Assembly: GCF_039852015.1 (NCBI RefSeq)
Contig: NZ_CP156627.1
Span: 992,001-1,056,000 of the forward strand
Length of the DNA stretch: 64,000 bases
Direction: 5' to 3'
Source of the DNA: Robbsia sp. KACC 23696
GTDB taxonomy: Bacteria; Pseudomonadota; Gammaproteobacteria; Burkholderiales; Burkholderiaceae
A program made the translations under genes and the position numbers. Shown piece after piece: positions 61,232 through 64,000 of the stretch. The first letter of the stretch is position 1. Each line of letters starts with the position of its first letter. Under the pieces are notes generated by a model. The model did not search any database. It had not been told where the DNA came from and saw only the letters and a program-made list of their open reading frames with translations.

Positions 61232-63469
61232 TCAATGCGCCTTGACCTTCAACCGCGCCGCATGCAATAGCGGTTCGGTATAGCCACTCGGTTGGGCGCG
61301 TCCCTCGTGAATCAGCGCATGCGCCGCTTGGAAGGCCAGCGATGTCTCCAGGTTCGGTGCCATCGGCCGATAGAGCGGGTCGCCCGCATTCTGTTTGTCG
61401 ACCACCGCCGCCATCCGTCCCAGCACCGCATCGACACGCGCTGCATCGACGACGCCATGACGCAGCCAGTTCGCAATATGCTGGCTGGAAATGCGCAAGG
61501 TCGCACGGTCTTCCATCAGGCCGACGTCATGAATGTCCGGCACTTTCGAACAGCCCACGCCCTGATCGACCCAGCGCACCACATAGCCGAGAATACCTTG
61601 CGCATTGTTCTCCAGCTCGCTATCGATCTCGTCGTCGCGCCATTGCGCGGCAGGCACGACCGGGATCGTCAGCAGATCGTCCAGCAGCGCCTCGCGCGAC
61701 GCGGCTAGCGACGGACCTTCGAGCGCGCTCTGTACCGCTTGCACGTCCACCTGGTGATAGTGCAGCGCGTGTAGCGTCGCGGCCGTGGGTGAGGGCACCC
61801 ACGCGGTGTTCGCCCCGGCCTTCGGCTGCGCGATCTTTTGCTCCAGCATCGCGTGCATCAAATCGGGCATCGCCCACATCCCTTTGCCGATCTGCGCGCG
61901 ACCGCGAAGCCCGCAGGCGAGTCCCACCGCCACATTATTGCGTTCGTAAGCGGCAATCCATTTGCTGGACTTGATCTCCCCCTTGCGCATCATCGGACCC
62001 GCTTCCATGGCCGTATGCATTTCGTCGCCGGTACGATCGAGGAAGCCGGTGTTGATGAAGGCCACGCGGTCCGCCGCTTCCGCAATGCTGGCCGCCAGAT
62101 TGACGCTGGTACGGCGTTCCTCGTCCATGATGCCCATCTTGATCGTGTTGCGGGGCAGGTCGAGCAGGTCCTCCACGCGTTCGAACAGTTCGCGCGCGAA
62201 AGCCACTTCGGCGGGGCCATGCATCTTCGGCTTGACGATATAGATGGCGCCCGTTCGCGAATTGCCGAGCGTGGCATCGGCTGCCGTCGTCGCACCGGAG
62301 GCGATATGACGACCGCGTCGATGGTCGGGCAGCGCGCACAGTACCGTCATGATCGCATCGAGCACGCCTTCCGGGATCTCGTTGCCGGTCGCATCGCGTA
62401 TCGCCGGATTCGTCATCAGGTGCCCGACATTCCGGACGAACAGCAGCGATCGGCCATGCAGCGTCAGCGGGCGCCCATCGGCGCCGATGTAGTGGCGGTC
62501 CGGATGCAATGCGCGCGTGAAGGTCTTGCCGCCTTTCTGCATCTGCTCCGTCAGCGTGCCGCGCATCAGACCGAGCCAGTTGCGGTAGAGCTGCGTTTTA
62601 TCCGCGGCATCGACAGCCGCGACCGAGTCTTCGCAATCGATGATCGTCGTCAACGCCGCTTCCACGACGATGTCCTTGACGTGCGCGCGGTCGGTGCGTC
62701 CGATGCGGTCTTCCGCATCGATCTGGATTTCCACATGCAAGCCATGGTGCTTCAGCAGTATCGCCGACGGCGACGCGGCATCGCCTTGATAGCCGACGAA
62801 TTGCTCGGGAACGCGGAGCGCGCGATAGCCTGACGACTGCTCTGCAAGCAGCGCACCGTCGGCGATGCGATACGCGGTGACATCGGCATGCGAGCCTGTC
62901 GCGAGCGGTGCGATCTCGTCGAGGAAACGTCGACCGTAGGCGACGACCCGCTCACCGCGGATCGGATTGAACGCGGGATGGGCCGTCGTTGCGCGCGTCG
63001 CACCGTCATCCTCCGGCAAGGCGTCGGTGCCGTACAGTGCGTCGTAGAGGCTGCCCCAACGCGCGTTCGCCGCATTCAGCGCGTAACGCGGATTGGACAG
63101 CGGCACGACCAACTGCGGCCCCGCCTGTTCGGCGATCTCGGTATCGACACCCGAGGTGCGTGCCTGGACTTGCGCCGGCGGCGGCACGATATAGCCGATC
63201 TGCTCCAGGAAGGCGCGATACGCTGCCATCGGCGCACCGGCGGCAATGGGCCCCGGATGGGCGCGATGCCATTCGTCGATGGCAGTCTGCAGGCGGTCCC
63301 GTTCCGCGAGCAGGGCGCGATTTTTCGGTGCGAGATCGTGAACGATGGCGCTGACGCCACGCCAGAACGCTTCCGCTTCGATGCCACTTCCAGGCAGTGC
63401 CTCGGTCTCGACGAATTGGGCGAGCACGTCGGCGACGTGCAGGCTGTCACGGGGGGAATGCGATGCCAT
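61232..63469 (-). CDS. glcB: malate synthase G
   Basis: The enzyme condenses glyoxylate and acetyl-CoA to malate. The 745-residue protein has isoform-G features throughout ([75 protein letters not shown]). GGGAG lies upstream of the ATG at 63469; a longer frame upstream is ignored. It is divergent from a GntR-type regulator gene, as in glycolate operons. Confidence 0.97.
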   Translation of the reverse strand: MASHSPRDSLHVADVLAQFVETEALPGSGIEAEAFWRGVSAIVHDLAPKNRALLAERDRLQTAIDEWHRAHPGPIAAGAPMAAYRAFLEQIGYIVPPPAQVQARTSGVDTEIAEQAGPQLVVPLSNPRYALNAANARWGSLYDALYGTDALPEDDGATRATTAHPAFNPIRGERVVAYGRRFLDEIAPLATGSHADVTAYRIADGALLAEQSSGYRALRVPEQFVGYQGDAASPSAILLKHHGLHVEIQIDAEDRIGRTDRAHVKDIVVEAALTTIIDCEDSVAAVDAADKTQLYRNWLGLMRGTLTEQMQKGGKTFTRALHPDRHYIGADGRPLTLHGRSLLFVRNVGHLMTNPAIRDATGNEIPEGVLDAIMTVLCALPDHRRGRHIASGATTAADATLGNSRTGAIYIVKPKMHGPAEVAFARELFERVEDLLDLPRNTIKMGIMDEERRTSVNLAASIAEAADRVAFINTGFLDRTGDEMHTAMEAGPMMRKGEIKSSKWIAAYERNNVAVGLACGLRGRAQIGKGMWAMPDLMHAMLEQKIAQPKAGANTAWVPSPTAATLHALHYHQVDVQAVQSALEGPSLAASREALLDDLLTIPVVPAAQWRDDEIDSELENNAQGILGYVVRWVDQGVGCSKVPDIHDVGLMEDRATLRISSQHIANWLRHGVVDAARVDAVLGRMAAVVDKQNAGDPLYRPMAPNLETSLAFQAAHALIHEGRAQPSGYTEPLLHAARLKVKAH

Positions 63470-63657
63470 GGCGGGCTCCCTGAAGATGGATAAGTCTTGA
63501 AAACGGAAGGAAAAATCGAGAAACGCAGGCGATACGGTCGATAGCGGGCCGAAAGTGGGCCGAAGTGAACCAAAGCGGGCCACGGTCCGATGAGGAACGC
63601 ATCGCGATGACGACGATTCTGGCGGGGCGCGGACGGAATGTCGATGGGACGCGGTAG

Positions 63658-63668
63658 TGGTCGTACCA
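63658..63668. promoter_or_regulatory. GntR/FadR-type operator 1
   Basis: TGGTCGTACCA fits the FadR-subfamily operator TNGT-N3-ACNA. It lies in the gap between glcB and the GlcC-like gene, 57 bp from the second copy. Confidence 0.65.
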
Positions 63669-63714
63669 GTTTTTCTGCCATCGCCGCCCACATCCGGCAC
63701 TATCATGGGCGAGC

Positions 63715-63725
63715 TGGTCATACCA
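63715..63725. promoter_or_regulatory. GntR/FadR-type operator 2
   Basis: TGGTCATACCA also fits TNGT-N3-ACNA and is embedded in the palindrome CTGGTCATACCAG. It is 38 bp before the regulator ATG, suitable for autoregulation. Confidence 0.68.
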
Positions 63726-63763
63726 GTCGTGCGATGTAGCGTGCGACGCCCGTGGAGATCCGG

Positions 63764-64000
63764 ATGGACGGCAGTTCCGAAATCGTGGCAACGAAGGCAT
63801 CGGCCGCATCGACGCTCGCGCCGATGCCGAACGCCCCCGAGCGCCCCTCGGTAGTAGCGGTGGCGCCCACGGCCGCGACGACGCGGACGGCCGGGCGGGC
63901 CAGCGGACAGCTCGCGGACGCCGTTGCCGAACGCATCGAGCGACTGATTGTCGACGGCGTGTTGAAGACCGGTCAGCCGCTGCCGTCCGAGCGCCGGCTG
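63764..64000 (+). CDS. GntR/FadR-family regulator (GlcC-like), cut by window edge
   Basis: The visible 79 codons (no stop before the edge) begin with about 48 low-complexity residues and then a FadR-type winged HTH ([28 protein letters not shown]). GGAG lies just upstream of the ATG. The divergence from glcB and the two TNGT-N3-ACNA sites suggest a glycolate- or lactate-responsive GlcC/LldR-type repressor or activator. The long N-terminal extension is unusual. Confidence 0.75.
   Translation, partial: MDGSSEIVATKASAASTLAPMPNAPERPSVVAVAPTAATTRTAGRASGQLADAVAERIERLIVDGVLKTGQPLPSERRL

Noticed and set aside
1-64000. CRISPR arrays, tRNA/rRNA genes, transposases or prophage
   Set aside because: No spaced direct repeats, no tRNA cloverleaf, no rRNA segments and no transposase or integrase domain were noticed in reading the window.

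Overview
The window reads as chromosome (or second replicon) of a plant-associated beta-proteobacterium of the Burkholderiaceae. The evidence is moderately high GC coding, a complete Hrp2-type (Ralstonia/Xanthomonas-like) type III secretion system (T3SS) with an AraC-type HrpB activator and TTCG-N16-TTCG (hrpII/PIP) promoters, and the Burkholderiales DUF3348-DUF802-OmpA-DUF2894 block. A plant-pathogenic genus such as Robbsia, Paraburkholderia or Burkholderia is likely, but the sequence alone does not name the species.

Region 1 (about 1-20 kb) is the T3SS. A leftward operon runs hrcU-hrcV-hpaP-hrcQ-hrcR-hrcS-hpaA-hrcD-hrpD6-hrpY/hrpE. A rightward operon runs hrpB1-hrpB2-hrcJ-hrpB4-hrpB5(sctL)-hrcN-hrpB7-hrcT, followed by hrpB and hrcC. 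The two operons diverge at 9.66-9.92 kb, where two back-to-back hrpII boxes lie.

Region 2 (20-27.5 kb) carries secreted T3SS products and regulators. It holds a Ser-rich small protein, a Cys-free acidic harpin-like protein, an HrpF/PopF/NolX-type translocator, an HrpG-type OmpR regulator, a protein made of seven ubiquitin-interacting-motif-like repeats, and an HpaH-type lytic transglycosylase. Three more hrpII boxes precede the first three genes. The likely cascade is HrpG to HrpB to the hrpII boxes. The UIM-repeat protein is the strongest candidate for an undescribed effector.

Region 3 (27.5-34.8 kb) is housekeeping and accessory metabolism: a LysR regulator, an asparaginase, a branched-chain-amino-acid-type binding protein, a GST, a chemoreceptor and a short-chain dehydrogenase. 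Region 4 (34.8-39.2 kb) is a tightly coupled four-gene operon. It encodes a MotA/ExbB/ZorA-like membrane protein with a very long helical tail and a MotB/ZorB-like OmpA protein, flanked by DUF3348 and DUF2894 proteins. It looks like an ion-driven motor of unknown output.

Region 5 (39.3-64 kb) contains a dienelactone hydrolase, a bacteriophytochrome with its response regulator, a DsbG-like protein, an alpha/beta hydrolase and an aldo/keto reductase with a GAGGT microsatellite upstream. It continues with a Tat-type malate:quinone oxidoreductase divergent from a DctB/DctD pair, a CysB-like regulator with a four-domain rhodanese and an orphan peptide-type binding protein, and a GAF histidine kinase. 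The last part holds an iron-permease-family protein, a LysR regulator, an orphan PAAR protein, and malate synthase G divergent from a truncated GlcC-type GntR regulator with two operator-like palindromes. No rRNA, tRNA, CRISPR array or transposase was recognised.
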